NCBI RefSeq assembly: GCF_014645535.1
Contig: NZ_BMLX01000001.1
Coordinates: 1,295,169-1,359,168 of the forward strand
DNA: 64,000 bases
Source: Silvimonas iriomotensis
Lineage (GTDB): Bacteria > Pseudomonadota > Gammaproteobacteria > Burkholderiales > Chitinibacteraceae
Reading direction: 5' to 3'
Position 1 is the stretch's first letter. Every line of letters begins with the position of its first letter. The notes beneath the pieces are model-generated. The model was not told the DNA's origin. It did no database searches and saw only the letters and a list, made by a program, of their open reading frames with translations. Both the position numbers and the translations under genes were made by a program. Positions 18,220 to 26,886 of the stretch are shown piece after piece.

Positions 18220-18453
18220 ATGACCGCCTTCGCCCACACCCTGAATGCCCACTTGCTGCCCGTCGCGCCGGTCCCGCCACGCCAGGACAGCAAGCAAGCG
18301 CCGTCTCAGGACGTGTTGCTGACCGCTTTTGGCCAGGGCTGGCGCACCCCGCTCTGGCAGCTCACTCGCCCTGCCGCGCAGCCTGTCAGCAACAAGGTCG
18401 ATTACGCGACCAGCAGCGCGCCACCCTTGCAACGCATTGATGAACGCGCCTGA
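18220..18453 (+). CDS. Small hypothetical protein of 77 residues
   Basis: I do not recognise this protein. The frame starts at ATG 18220 and ends two bases before a strong terminator hairpin, which is what a real last gene would do. Third codon positions are strongly G/C biased, as in the neighbouring genes. The product is Pro/Ala/Gln-rich with no signal peptide, membrane segment or known motif. It follows the Dcu transporter gene by 66 nt on the same strand, so it may be the second gene of that unit. The ribosome-binding site is weak (GGGCGG). Confidence 0.5.
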   Translation: MTAFAHTLNAHLLPVAPVPPRQDSKQAPSQDVLLTAFGQGWRTPLWQLTRPAAQPVSNKVDYATSSAPPLQRIDERA

Positions 18454-18454
18454 A

Positions 18455-18488
18455 ACAACAACGCCGGCAGTATGCCGGCGTTGTTGTT
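18455..18488. terminator. Strong hairpin terminator
   Basis: AACAACGCCGGCA pairs perfectly with TGCCGGCGTTGTT around a three-base loop. The flanks lack a pure T-run but are AC/GT-rich. It lies between the 77-codon frame and the convergent tex gene and probably serves both. Confidence 0.8.
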
Positions 18489-18506
18489 GATAGGTCCATC
18501 CCGCCC

Positions 18507-20822
18507 TTACTTGCGCAGTTTCAGACCGGCCAATGCCGCCGCCATGGCGCCTTGTGCCTCTGGCTGACGCTGCATCACCTTGCGCTCGCCCTTGCTCATG
18601 TTCTGTGCAGATACGCCGCTATCCGGCTTCTGGCGCACGTCATCGTCAAGTCGCATGGTCAGCGCGATACGTTTGCGCTTCACATCCACCTCTTGCACCT
18701 TCACCTTGACCACATCGCCGGCCTTCACCACTTCACGCGGGTCCTTGATGAACTTGTGGCTCATGGCAGAGATATGGACAAGGCCGTCCTGGTGTACGCC
18801 GATATCCACAAACGCGCCAAAAGCGGTGACGTTGGTGACTACGCCTTCCAGCACCATGTCCACTTTCAGATCGGCAATTTCTTCCACGCCTTCGGCAAAG
18901 CTGGCGGTCTTGAACTCCGGGCGCGGATCGCGGCCGGGTTTTTCCAGTTCGGCCAGAATGTCTTTTACCGTTGGCAGACCAAAGCGCTCATCGGTGAACT
19001 CGGCGGCATTCAGTTTTTTCAGGAATGCGCCATCGCCAATCAGGCTGGTCACGTCCTTCTGCACCTTCGCAATGATTTTTTCCACCACCGGGTAGGCTTC
19101 CGGGTGAACCGCGGAGCGATCAAGCGCGTTGTCGCCGTCCATCACCCGCAAGAAGCCGGCAGCTTGCTCAAAGGTCTTGTCGCCCAGCCGCGGCACTTTC
19201 AGCAACTGCTTGCGGTTCTGGAACGCGCCGTTGGCATCACGGTAATTGACGATCTGCGTTGCCAGCGTGCTGTTCAGGCCGGAAATACGCGTCAGCAGCG
19301 CGGCGGACGCCGTATTCACATCCACACCCACCGCGTTCACGCAGTCTTCTACCACGGCGTCCAGCGAGCGCATCAGATCAAGCTGGTTCACGTCATGCTG
19401 GTACTGGCCCACGCCGATGGATTTCGGGTCAATCTTGACCAGTTCGGCCAGCGGGTCTTGCAGACGGCGCGCAATCGACACCGCACCGCGCAGCGAGACA
19501 TCCAGTTCCGGAAACTCTTTGGCCGCCAGTTCAGAGGCCGAGTACACCGATGCGCCGGCTTCAGACACCACCAGCTTGGTCATCTGCAGTTCCGGATACT
19601 TCTTGATCAATTCGATCGCCAGTTTGTCGGTTTCACGGCTTGCCGTGCCATTTCCAATGGCGATGAGCTGAACCTTGTGCTTGGCCGCCAGCGCCGCGCA
19701 AATCGCGATCGACTGATCCCACTGATTGCGCGGCTCATGCGGGTAAATGGTCGCGGTATCCAGCAATTTGCCGGTGGCATCGACCACCGCCACTTTACAA
19801 CCGGTACGCAAACCCGGGTCCAGGCCCATGGTAGCGCGCGGGCCGGCCGGGGCTGCCAGCAGCAAGTCCTTGAGGTTGGTGGCGAACACCTTGATCGCCT
19901 CTGCCTCGGCTTTCTCGCGCAACTGGTTGATCAGTTCTGATTCCAGATTCAGCGCAATCCGGGCGCGCCAGGTCAGGCGCACGGTGTCTTGCAGCCATTT
20001 GTCTGCCGGGCGCCCCAGGTTCTCGATGCCATAACGGCGGGCAATTTTCAGCTCGCACACGCCGGGGCCTGCCGGTTTGGCGGTTTCATCCAGTTCTTCG
20101 GGCAGCGGCAACGCCAGCGTCAGAATGCCTTCGTTACGGCCGCGCAGCACCGCCAGCGCCCGGTGCGACGGCACATCACGCCACGGTTCATCGTATTCAA
20201 AGTAATCAGAGAACTTGGCGCCCTCTTCTTCCTTGCCTTCGACAATGCGGGTTTTGATATGCGCCTTGCCTGCAACGTGTTCACGCAATTGACCCACCAG
20301 CTCCGGGTCTTCGGCAAATTGCTCCATCAGGATCGCGCGTGCGCCATCGAGTGCCGCTTTGGTATCCGCCACGCCCTTGTCTGCATCGACAAACCCGGCG
20401 GCGACGCTTTCCGGATCTTGCGCCGGATCACCCAGCAAGCCCTGCGCGAGCGGCTCCAGCCCTGCCTCTTTGGCAATCTGCGCCCGTGTGCGGCGCTTGG
20501 GCTTGTACGGCAGGTACAAGTCTTCCAGCCGCTGTTTGTTATCGGCATCCAGCAATTGCGCTTTCAGTTCCGGCGTCAGTTTGCCTTGTTCATCCACACT
20601 GGCAATCACCGCACCGCGGCGCTCTTCCAGTTCACGCAGATAGCGCAGGCGTACTTCCAGATTACGCAACTGGGTGTCATCCAGACCCCCTGTCACTTCT
20701 TTACGATAACGGGCAATAAACGGCACGGTCGCGCCTTCATCCAGCAACTGGACGGCAGACGCCACTTGCGCCTCGCGGCAGACAAGTTCAGTTGCAAGGC
20801 GGGAATGAATACTGGGCAGCAT
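18507..20822 (-). CDS. tex: Tex family RNA-binding transcriptional accessory protein
   Basis: A 771-residue Tex protein. The N-terminal region ([27 protein letters not shown], residues about 29-55) is characteristic. It is followed by a YqgF/RNase H-like domain ([16 protein letters not shown]), helix-hairpin-helix repeats ([19 protein letters not shown]) and a C-terminal S1 domain ([25 protein letters not shown]). Tex binds nucleic acids and influences transcription and toxin gene expression in several bacteria. It is a single gene followed by a repeat-rich gap. Confidence 0.95.
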   Translation of the reverse strand: MLPSIHSRLATELVCREAQVASAVQLLDEGATVPFIARYRKEVTGGLDDTQLRNLEVRLRYLRELEERRGAVIASVDEQGKLTPELKAQLLDADNKQRLEDLYLPYKPKRRTRAQIAKEAGLEPLAQGLLGDPAQDPESVAAGFVDADKGVADTKAALDGARAILMEQFAEDPELVGQLREHVAGKAHIKTRIVEGKEEEGAKFSDYFEYDEPWRDVPSHRALAVLRGRNEGILTLALPLPEELDETAKPAGPGVCELKIARRYGIENLGRPADKWLQDTVRLTWRARIALNLESELINQLREKAEAEAIKVFATNLKDLLLAAPAGPRATMGLDPGLRTGCKVAVVDATGKLLDTATIYPHEPRNQWDQSIAICAALAAKHKVQLIAIGNGTASRETDKLAIELIKKYPELQMTKLVVSEAGASVYSASELAAKEFPELDVSLRGAVSIARRLQDPLAELVKIDPKSIGVGQYQHDVNQLDLMRSLDAVVEDCVNAVGVDVNTASAALLTRISGLNSTLATQIVNYRDANGAFQNRKQLLKVPRLGDKTFEQAAGFLRVMDGDNALDRSAVHPEAYPVVEKIIAKVQKDVTSLIGDGAFLKKLNAAEFTDERFGLPTVKDILAELEKPGRDPRPEFKTASFAEGVEEIADLKVDMVLEGVVTNVTAFGAFVDIGVHQDGLVHISAMSHKFIKDPREVVKAGDVVKVKVQEVDVKRKRIALTMRLDDDVRQKPDSGVSAQNMSKGERKVMQRQPEAQGAMAAALAGLKLRK

Positions 20823-20918
20823 GCAGCGGGGAATCCTGAATACGTTGAGTGGAAAACTGGTTCATAGGGCTGGTTGTAACAGACCTGTTCATCGCAGCAG
20901 GCCATTCTTGCCGGCCAA

Positions 20919-20962
20919 GGCCGCCTGTGGCGGCCGCACTGGATTCCCGCCTTCGCGGGAAT
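20919..20962. repeat. REP-like palindrome pair, including an ATTCCC-N8-GGGAAT (dRS3-type) unit
   Basis: Two hairpins lie in tandem: GGCCGCC-TGT-GGCGGCC at 20919-20935 and ATTCCC-GCCTTCGC-GGGAAT at 20943-20962. The second fits the Neisseria dRS3 consensus exactly and is the widespread proteobacterial unit that yields VIPAKAGIQ when wrongly translated. Such units are dispersed in intergenic DNA and can be recombination or insertion targets. Confidence 0.75.
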
Positions 20963-21239
20963 GACGCAGCAGTGAAGCGATAACAATTCATTTTTGCCCA
21001 CCGACGCAGCGTCGTTGGGGTTGCCGTTGTCTTTGACTTGCTTCCCCATCGGCAGCGCCGGGCATCGCAGCAGAGTCCGGAGTTTCGGCGCAGGGGTGTT
21101 TGAGGCCCAAAGCCGAGTTCCCCGGAGCCAGCCGGACTTCATGAGAAGCGCAGGGAACCCACGCAGTGGGCGCTATCGCAGGGCGCTAACATCAGCAATG
21201 ATGCCAGCACACCAAACGACACCGGCCAAACAGACGATT
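20963..21239. other. Gene-free, probably repetitive intergenic DNA upstream of tex
   Basis: No gene is supported between tex and usg. The stretch holds small dyads such as CGACGC-A-GCGTCG and G/C-rich segments typical of dispersed intergenic repeats. One reverse-strand open frame across it translates the REP-like unit and is rejected as coding. Whether the rest is also repeated elsewhere in the genome cannot be judged from one window. Confidence 0.45.
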
Positions 21240-22112
21240 TTACGCCGACAACAACTCTGCGACGACTGCCAGTGCGCCCAGACGAGCGTTATCCACCACC
21301 GCCCACAGCGTCACCGTCTTGCCGTCTTCGCTCACATCAATATTGCTGACCCACACCAGATCGGCACCGATCACGTCCTGCGGCGTCGCCACGCCGCTCG
21401 GGCCTTCCACGTCCAGCACAAACAGGCCGGCGCTGGCGCGCAATGCGGCAATCACGGCTTCACGGGTGGTATCCTGGATCAGACGGATCGACAACGTGGC
21501 GCCATGGCCAAAGAACAACGGCGCCTGCACGCGTTGCACGCTATCGAGCAACGGCGCGCCCAGTTGCTGGTTCACCACGTTGCGGATGCTTTCAGACTGC
21601 GCGTGCGGCAGCGGGAACAGGTTGAATGCCAGACGCTTGGGGAAAGCGCCGTTTTCAATCTCTTCATTGGCGTACAGCGCGCGGGTCTGTTTCGAGAGCG
21701 TTTCCACGCCGGTCTGGCCCTGTGCAGAGGCCGATTCCAGCAGCGTGGCGTGGGCACGGGCAATCGACAGGCCGGTCAGCGCCGAGAGCGGGCGCGACAG
21801 CACGGCAAATGCCGCCAGCGGTGCCGTGGCATCCAGCAGGCGGCAACCGGCTGCTTTGGCAGCCGGGGCATATTTCTTCAGTTCTTCGCGGCTGCCGGCG
21901 AACACGGCCACTTGCGCAACGGACCAGTCAAACTCTTCGACTTCCAGCACCGGATAATCTTCGCCGCGAAACGACACCAGCGAGCCTTCGTCGGCCACGG
22001 CCAGGGCATACAGTTCTTTCACCGGCACAGTGCTTTCTGCCAGCACTTCCAGCAAGGTGGTACCAAAAGGGCCATGAGCGCCAAGAATGGCAATCGACAA
22101 CGGTGCGGACAT
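21240..22112 (-). CDS. usg: Aspartate-semialdehyde dehydrogenase-like protein (USG-1 type)
   Basis: A 290-residue protein with the ASADH fold: an N-terminal Rossmann loop ILGAHGPFGTTLLEVL and the C-terminal dimerisation/substrate part (PLFFGHGATLSIRL). The catalytic-cysteine motif of genuine Asd (an NCS/NCT turn) is replaced by RAHATLLES, so dehydrogenase activity is unlikely. This matches USG-1 paralogues of Asd. ATG 22112 is preceded by GGAGAAATC; the frame is open upstream but without a suitable start. It follows leuB on the same strand, where Betaproteobacteria normally carry asd. Confidence 0.82.
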   Translation of the reverse strand: MSAPLSIAILGAHGPFGTTLLEVLAESTVPVKELYALAVADEGSLVSFRGEDYPVLEVEEFDWSVAQVAVFAGSREELKKYAPAAKAAGCRLLDATAPLAAFAVLSRPLSALTGLSIARAHATLLESASAQGQTGVETLSKQTRALYANEEIENGAFPKRLAFNLFPLPHAQSESIRNVVNQQLGAPLLDSVQRVQAPLFFGHGATLSIRLIQDTTREAVIAALRASAGLFVLDVEGPSGVATPQDVIGADLVWVSNIDVSEDGKTVTLWAVVDNARLGALAVVAELLSA

Positions 22113-22297
22113 GATGATTTCTCCAGGGCGGCAGGCAGACACACGAGCGGTGCATAAAGACACTTCGACCAGACTACACGCCCTTTCCGTGTGGCCCGGG
22201 CAGTACTGTGTCTGCCAATAGATGAATATGTAGAACGCGCCAGCACAAAACAAAACAGGACGCCAAGGCGCCCTGTTTGTGCGAGCAATCGCGTATT

Positions 22298-23365
22298 TTA
22301 CAACGCGCCAACCACGGCGTCGCCCATTTCAGAGCAAGACACTTTGCGCGTGCCTTCTTCGTAGATATCCGCCGTGCGCAGACCATCGGCCAGCACCTTC
22401 TTCACGGCGTTTTCCACGCGCACTGCCGCGGCTTCGTTCGCCAGGCTGTAACGCAGCAACATGGCCAGCGAGAGAATCGTTGCCAGCGGGTTGGCCAGGT
22501 TCTTGCCGGCGATATCCGGTGCCGAACCATGGCTGGGCTCGTACAGGCCCTTGTTGTTCTGGTCCAGCGAGGCCGACGGCAGCATGCCGATGGAACCCGT
22601 CAGCATCGAGGCTTCGTCAGACAGGATGTCACCGAAGATATTGCCGGTCACCATCACGTCAAACTGCTTGGGGTTGCGCACCAGTTGCATGGCCGCGTTA
22701 TCCACGTACATGTGGCTCAACTGCACATCCGGATATTCCTTCGCCACATCGGTGACGATTTCTTTCCAGAACTCGGTGGTTTCCAGCACGTTGGCCTTGT
22801 CGACCGAGCACAGCTTCTTGTTGCGCTTTTGCGCAGCCTGGAAAGCCACGTGGGCGATCCGGCGGATTTCGCTCTCGGCATAACGCATGGTGTTGAAGCC
22901 TTCGCGCTCGCCGGCTTCGTTCACGTGCACGCCGCGCGGCTGACCAAAATAGATGTCGCCGGTCAGTTCACGCACGATCAGGATATCCAGACCGGAAACC
23001 ACTTCAGGCTTGAGCGTGGAGGCATTGGCCAGTTCCGGGTACAGAATGGCCGGACGCAGGTTGGCAAACAGATTCAGATCCTTGCGGATGGCCAGCAGAC
23101 CGCGCTCCGGGCGCAGCGGGCGATCCAGCGTGTCGTATTGCGGGCCGCCCACGGCGCCCAGCAGCACGGCATCCGCTTCGCGCGCCAGCTTCTGGGTGAA
23201 TTCCGGATACGGCGAGCCGTACTGGTCATACGCGGCACCACCCAGCGGGGCTTCGGCGGTTTCGACTGCCAGGCCATCGTTGCGCAGTACGTCGAGCACA
23301 CGTTTCGCCTGGGCGACGATTTCAGGACCAATGCCATCACCGGGCAGAATCAGGATCTTCTTCAT
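22298..23365 (-). CDS. leuB: 3-isopropylmalate dehydrogenase
   Basis: A 355-residue NAD-dependent beta-decarboxylating dehydrogenase, the third step of leucine synthesis. It has the start [17 protein letters not shown], the substrate arginines in [24 protein letters not shown], the catalytic [11 protein letters not shown] segment and the NAD-binding [14 protein letters not shown]. It starts only about 17 nt after a terminator-like hairpin, so expression must depend on read-through or on a regulated structure. Confidence 0.97.
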   Translation of the reverse strand: MKKILILPGDGIGPEIVAQAKRVLDVLRNDGLAVETAEAPLGGAAYDQYGSPYPEFTQKLAREADAVLLGAVGGPQYDTLDRPLRPERGLLAIRKDLNLFANLRPAILYPELANASTLKPEVVSGLDILIVRELTGDIYFGQPRGVHVNEAGEREGFNTMRYAESEIRRIAHVAFQAAQKRNKKLCSVDKANVLETTEFWKEIVTDVAKEYPDVQLSHMYVDNAAMQLVRNPKQFDVMVTGNIFGDILSDEASMLTGSIGMLPSASLDQNNKGLYEPSHGSAPDIAGKNLANPLATILSLAMLLRYSLANEAAAVRVENAVKKVLADGLRTADIYEEGTRKVSCSEMGDAVVGAL

Positions 23366-23374
23366 GCTTTGTTT

Positions 23375-23413
23375 TCACCAGAAATAAAAAAGCCCGGCTG
23401 CCCGACCGGTCAT
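23375..23413 (-). CDS. Possible 12-codon leader peptide before leuB
   Basis: ATG at 23413 opens a short frame, MTGRAAGLFYFW, ending in TGA 10 nt before the leuB ATG. It runs through the descending arm and U-tract of the hairpin. An in-frame GTG at 23434 would extend it by seven residues. AGGT stands seven bases before the ATG. There is only one Leu codon, so classic leucine attenuation is not obvious, and the frame may be chance. Confidence 0.25.
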   Translation of the reverse strand: MTGRAAGLFYFW

Positions 23414-23442
23414 GTCCTGACCTGTCGCGCTCACGCCGGGCT
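23382..23442 (-). terminator. Terminator or attenuator between nagB and leuB
   Basis: On the reverse strand AGCCCGGC (23442-23435) pairs with GCCGGGCT (23398-23391), enclosing an inner near-perfect stem GACAGGTC / GACCGGTC. A run CTTTTTTATTT follows. This is a complete intrinsic terminator for nagB, yet it lies immediately before leuB with no room for a promoter, so it is either an attenuator or a leaky terminator. Confidence 0.75.
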
Positions 23443-23457
23443 CGATTTTGAAAAATC

Positions 23458-24192
23458 TCAGCTGTGCGAGAGCTTGTAGTTCACATCGCAATCCGTCAGC
23501 ACAATCACGCGCGGATGGGTTTGCAGCAACGTTGCCGGCACTTGCGTCGTGATCGGACCATTGACGGTGCGATCGAGGATCTCGGCCTTTTCCTGCCCCT
23601 TGACCACCAGCAAGATGGACTTGGCATGCAGGATGGAACCCATACCCATGGTCACGGCGTGTGTCGGTACTTCGTCAATCGAGTTAAAGAAGCGCTTGTT
23701 GGCTTCGCGGGTGTCTTCCTTGAGCGTTACCTTGTGGGTAAAGCGCGAAAGCGTGGTATCCGGCTCGTTAAAACCAATGTGGCCGTTGTGGCCAATACCC
23801 AGCAGTTGCATATCCACCGGGCCTTGCTGATACAGCGCTTCGTCGTAACGACGGCATTCGGCTTCGATATCGGCCGCATTGCCGTTGGGCACATGCGTGT
23901 TTTTCGGGTCGATATCAATATGGTCGAACAGGTTGCGCTGCATGAAACTGCGGTAAGACTCCGGATGCGTCACCGGCAGGCCGACGTATTCATCCAGGTT
24001 AAACGTGCGCACTTCCTTGAAACTGATCAGGCCTTGCTTGTAGCTCTTGACCATCTCCTGATACAGGCCCACCGGCGAACCACCGGTAGCCATGCCCAGC
24101 ACCGCATTCGGGCGGCCACGGACAACGGACATCATCAAATCAGCTGCAACGCGATCGAGCTCAGCCTGGTTCTTGAACTTGTGAAGAATCAT
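23458..24192 (-). CDS. nagB: Glucosamine-6-phosphate deaminase
   Basis: A 244-residue enzyme that converts glucosamine 6-phosphate to fructose 6-phosphate and ammonia in amino-sugar catabolism. It shows GMATGGSPVGLYQEMV (phosphate loop), FNLDEYVGL with the catalytic Asp67, LGIGHNGHIGFNEP with the catalytic His, and THAVTMGMGSILHAK. It is shorter than E. coli NagB (266) and resembles the short Bacillus form. It lies between leuD and leuB, an unusual place, with 221 nt before it and a terminator behind it. Confidence 0.95.
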   Translation of the reverse strand: MILHKFKNQAELDRVAADLMMSVVRGRPNAVLGMATGGSPVGLYQEMVKSYKQGLISFKEVRTFNLDEYVGLPVTHPESYRSFMQRNLFDHIDIDPKNTHVPNGNAADIEAECRRYDEALYQQGPVDMQLLGIGHNGHIGFNEPDTTLSRFTHKVTLKEDTREANKRFFNSIDEVPTHAVTMGMGSILHAKSILLVVKGQEKAEILDRTVNGPITTQVPATLLQTHPRVIVLTDCDVNYKLSHS

Positions 24193-24307
24193 GATTTCGT
24201 TTCCCCGTACTTATTTTTTAATCAGAATGTAAGACCTGAAGCACGAACTATAGCAACTACCAGCGCGTGGTGCTGCGGTCGGCCCAATAATACCGCCATT
24301 CTGCGTT

Positions 24308-24379
24308 ATACGGCGGCCACAACAAGCCGCCATATAGCGTTTGGGACAACCCGGGTAAATTTCCTTGCCCGGATTGTCC
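24308..24379. other. Two stable hairpins in the leuD-nagB gap
   Basis: ATACGGCGGC-N8-GCCGCCATAT (24308-24335, 9 of 10 pairs) and GGACAACCCGGG-N12-CCCGGATTGTCC (24344-24379, 11 of 12 pairs) lie side by side downstream of leuD. No T-run follows either on the reverse strand, so they look like mRNA-processing, stability or rho-assisted termination structures rather than intrinsic terminators. Confidence 0.6.
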
Positions 24380-24413
24380 TGGGGAAACGCAATTTTTACC
24401 GCTACTGCGCCAG

Positions 24414-25055
24414 TCAGTCGGCAAACAGCCAGGGCTGGGTCCGGCGATGGCGCGCTTCAAACGCCTTGATATCGTCGGCGTGCTGCAGCGTCAGGCCGAT
24501 TTCATCCAGCCCTTCAAGCAGGCAATGCTTGCGGTGGCCGGTGATATCAAAGCTGTACGACTTGCCCGACGGCGTGGTCACGGTTTGCGCGGCCAGATCA
24601 ACGTTCAGGCGGTAGCCTTCTGTCGCCTCGGTTTCCTTGAACAACTCTTCGACTACTTCGGCCGGCAACACGATCGGCAATACGCCGTTCTTGTAGCAGT
24701 TGTTAAAGAAAATATCGGCAAAGCTGGGGGCGATCACGGCTCGGAAACCGTAGTCGTCCAGCGCCCACGGCGCATGCTCGCGGGAGGAGCCGCAACCGAA
24801 GTTATCGCGTGCCAGCAGCACTTGCGCGCCGGCATAGCGCGGGAAATTCAGCACGAACTCCGGGTTCACCGGACGGGTGCTGTTATCCATGCCCGGTTCG
24901 CCGTGATCCAGATAGCGCCACTCGTCAAACAGGTTCGGGCCAAAGCCGGAACGCTTGATCGACTTGAGGAATTGCTTCGGAATAATGGCGTCGGTATCCA
25001 CGTTGGCCCGATCAAGCGGGCAAACGAGGCCATTCAATTGCGTAAAAGCTTTCAT
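24414..25055 (-). CDS. leuD: 3-isopropylmalate dehydratase small subunit
   Basis: A 213-residue swivel-domain subunit that partners LeuC to isomerise 2- to 3-isopropylmalate. It has the motifs [20 protein letters not shown] near the start and [16 protein letters not shown] around residues 80-95, which contacts substrate. Length agrees with other proteobacterial LeuD. It lies downstream of leuC and the entericidin gene on the same strand. Confidence 0.97.
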   Translation of the reverse strand: MKAFTQLNGLVCPLDRANVDTDAIIPKQFLKSIKRSGFGPNLFDEWRYLDHGEPGMDNSTRPVNPEFVLNFPRYAGAQVLLARDNFGCGSSREHAPWALDDYGFRAVIAPSFADIFFNNCYKNGVLPIVLPAEVVEELFKETEATEGYRLNVDLAAQTVTTPSGKSYSFDITGHRKHCLLEGLDEIGLTLQHADDIKAFEARHRRTQPWLFAD

Positions 25056-25127
25056 GGCGTGTCCTTTAAAAGACCAGAACCGCCAGCAAGTCCGGCTGCA
25101 CGGCAGCAGGGCTTGTCCGGCAATTCA

Positions 25128-25247
25128 TTACTTGCCCTGAATCTTTTCACCCACTTTTTGCACATCCTGACCAAAGCCGTGCACGGTATTGCAACCGGCC
25201 AGCATCAATACGGACAGCATCATCAACAAGGCAAACAGTGATTTCAT
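25128..25247 (-). CDS. Entericidin A/B family lipoprotein
   Basis: A 39-residue frame between leuC and leuD. It has a short signal sequence (MKSLFALLMMLSVLM), the lipobox LAGC with Cys at residue 19, then NTVHGFGQDVQKVGEKIQ, the signature of EcnA/EcnB-type small lipoproteins. E. coli EcnB is a bacteriolytic toxin and EcnA its antidote; single copies elsewhere have unclear roles. Entericidin genes are found between leuC and leuD in many Betaproteobacteria, which supports it. The gaps are 51 nt to leuC and 72 nt to leuD. Confidence 0.92.
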   Translation of the reverse strand: MKSLFALLMMLSVLMLAGCNTVHGFGQDVQKVGEKIQGK

Positions 25248-25298
25248 GGGTTCAAAGACTCCGCAAGTTTCATAAATTCAACAAGCCAGGCGCAGGGC

Positions 25299-26705
25299 TC
25301 AGGCAAAGTTGCGGATGTCGACAAAATGTCCGGCAATGGCGGCCGCAGCTGCCATTTCGGGGCTCACGAGGTGAGTACGGCCACCCTGCCCCTGCCGCCC
25401 TTCAAAGTTGCGGTTAGAGGTAGAGGCACAACGCTCACCCGGTTCCAGACGATCCGCGTTCATTGCCAGGCACATGGAGCAACCTGGTTCACGCCATTCA
25501 AAGCCTGCCTCGATGAAAATCTTGTCGAGGCCTTCGGCTTCCGCCTGTTGTTTTACCAGACCAGAGCCTGGCACGACCATAGCGAGCTTCACATTCGCGG
25601 CCTTTTTGTGGCCTCGGGCCACAGCGGCAGCGGCGCGCAAATCTTCGATGCGCGAATTGGTACAGGAGCCAATAAACACCTTGTCGATCTGGATTTGCTC
25701 GATCGGGGTATCGGCTTGCAGGCCCATGTAATGCAGCGCCCGTTCCAGGCTGCCGCGCTTGACCGGATCAGCTTCGTTGGCCGGGTTGGGCACGGCGCCG
25801 CGCACGTTGGTAACTTGCTCGGGCGAAGTACCCCAGGTCACTTGCGGTTCGATCTCGGCGGCGTTCAGTTCAACCACCTTGTCAAACTGCGCGCCTTCAT
25901 CGGACACCAGCGTCTTCCAGTAATCAACGGCCTGCTGCCATTGCTCACCCTTGGGCGCATAGGTGCGGCCCTTGAGGTAATCAACGGTTTTCTGGTCGAC
26001 CGCAACCATACCGGCGCGGGCGCCTGCTTCGATCGCCATATTGCACAGCGTCATGCGGCCTTCCATCGACAGGCTACGGATGGCCGAGCCGCCAAATTCC
26101 ACGGCATAACCAGTACCGCCGGCAGTACCGATCTTGCCGATGATGGCCAGCGCGACGTCCTTGCCGGTCACGCCACGGCCCAGTTCGCCTTCCACCTTGA
26201 CCAGCATGGCTCTGGATTTCTTGGCGGTGAGCGTCTGGGTGGCAAGTACGTGTTCAACTTCAGACGTGCCGATACCATGCGCCAGCGCGCCAAACGCGCC
26301 GTGGGTAGAGGTATGGCTATCGCCGCATACCACGGTCATGCCGGGCAGCGTGGCACCGTTTTCCGGGCCCACCACGTGCACGATGCCTTGACGCAGATCC
26401 TTGAACGGGAAATACGCCAGCGCGCCAAAATGCTTGATGTTGGCATCCAGCGTCTCTACCTGCAGGCGCGAGATCGGGTCCTTGATGCCCTCATCCCAAT
26501 GATCTGTCGGCGTATTGTGGTCGGCCGTGGCCACCACCGAATCCACGCGCCAGGGCTTGCGACCGGCCAGATTCAGGCCTTCAAAGGCCTGCGGGCTGGT
26601 GACTTCATGCACCAGATGGCGGTCGATATAGATCAGACAGGTGCCGTCTTCTGACTCATGCACCACGTGGGACTGCCAGAGTTTGTCGTAAAGCGTCTGT
26701 GCCAT
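25299..26705 (-). CDS. leuC: 3-isopropylmalate dehydratase large subunit
   Basis: A 468-residue aconitase-family subunit with a 4Fe-4S cluster held by cysteines in [18 protein letters not shown] and GCSMCLAMN. Substrate loops [24 protein letters not shown] and [16 protein letters not shown] are present. ATG 26705 ([10 protein letters not shown]) is preferred over an ATG three codons upstream because it matches other LeuC N-termini and has GGGA eight bases before it. It is the first gene of the leftward leucine cluster. Confidence 0.96.
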   Translation of the reverse strand: MAQTLYDKLWQSHVVHESEDGTCLIYIDRHLVHEVTSPQAFEGLNLAGRKPWRVDSVVATADHNTPTDHWDEGIKDPISRLQVETLDANIKHFGALAYFPFKDLRQGIVHVVGPENGATLPGMTVVCGDSHTSTHGAFGALAHGIGTSEVEHVLATQTLTAKKSRAMLVKVEGELGRGVTGKDVALAIIGKIGTAGGTGYAVEFGGSAIRSLSMEGRMTLCNMAIEAGARAGMVAVDQKTVDYLKGRTYAPKGEQWQQAVDYWKTLVSDEGAQFDKVVELNAAEIEPQVTWGTSPEQVTNVRGAVPNPANEADPVKRGSLERALHYMGLQADTPIEQIQIDKVFIGSCTNSRIEDLRAAAAVARGHKKAANVKLAMVVPGSGLVKQQAEAEGLDKIFIEAGFEWREPGCSMCLAMNADRLEPGERCASTSNRNFEGRQGQGGRTHLVSPEMAAAAAIAGHFVDIRNFA

Positions 26706-26846
26706 GTGTTTCATCCCGGTTGGATCACACCGTTTTTGCCGGTGTGGCTGGTTGTGGCAAGGGGCCGCAGAGTCAGGCCCGTTGCCGCTTTAACTGGTTT
26801 ACGGGGTACAGCTTATGCGCAAGATTTTGTACTAACAAGGCAGGCG

Positions 26847-26862
26847 TTTATACTGGTATAAA
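26847..26862. promoter_or_regulatory. Palindromic operator between leuC and the XRE/MmyB-type regulator
   Basis: TTTATAC-TG-GTATAAA is a perfect inverted repeat 24 bp before the regulator start codon. Two copies of TACTAAC (26830-26836 and 26863-26869) flank it. The position over the probable promoter suggests autoregulation, or control of both divergent genes. Confidence 0.5.
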
Positions 26863-26886
26863 TACTAACTGGTAACAGGATCAGCC

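Noticed and set aside
20693-21142. Reverse-strand open frame of 149 codons upstream of tex
   Set aside because: It contains CVIPAKAGIQ, the standard wrong translation of the ATTCCC-N8-GGGAAT repeat, and enters the tex coding region in a different frame. It is repeat DNA, not a gene.
24193-24307. Promoter or amino-sugar operator before nagB
   Set aside because: TTGCTA and TACATT are present in the gap but about 19 bp apart and no clear operator palindrome is visible, so I do not call a promoter.
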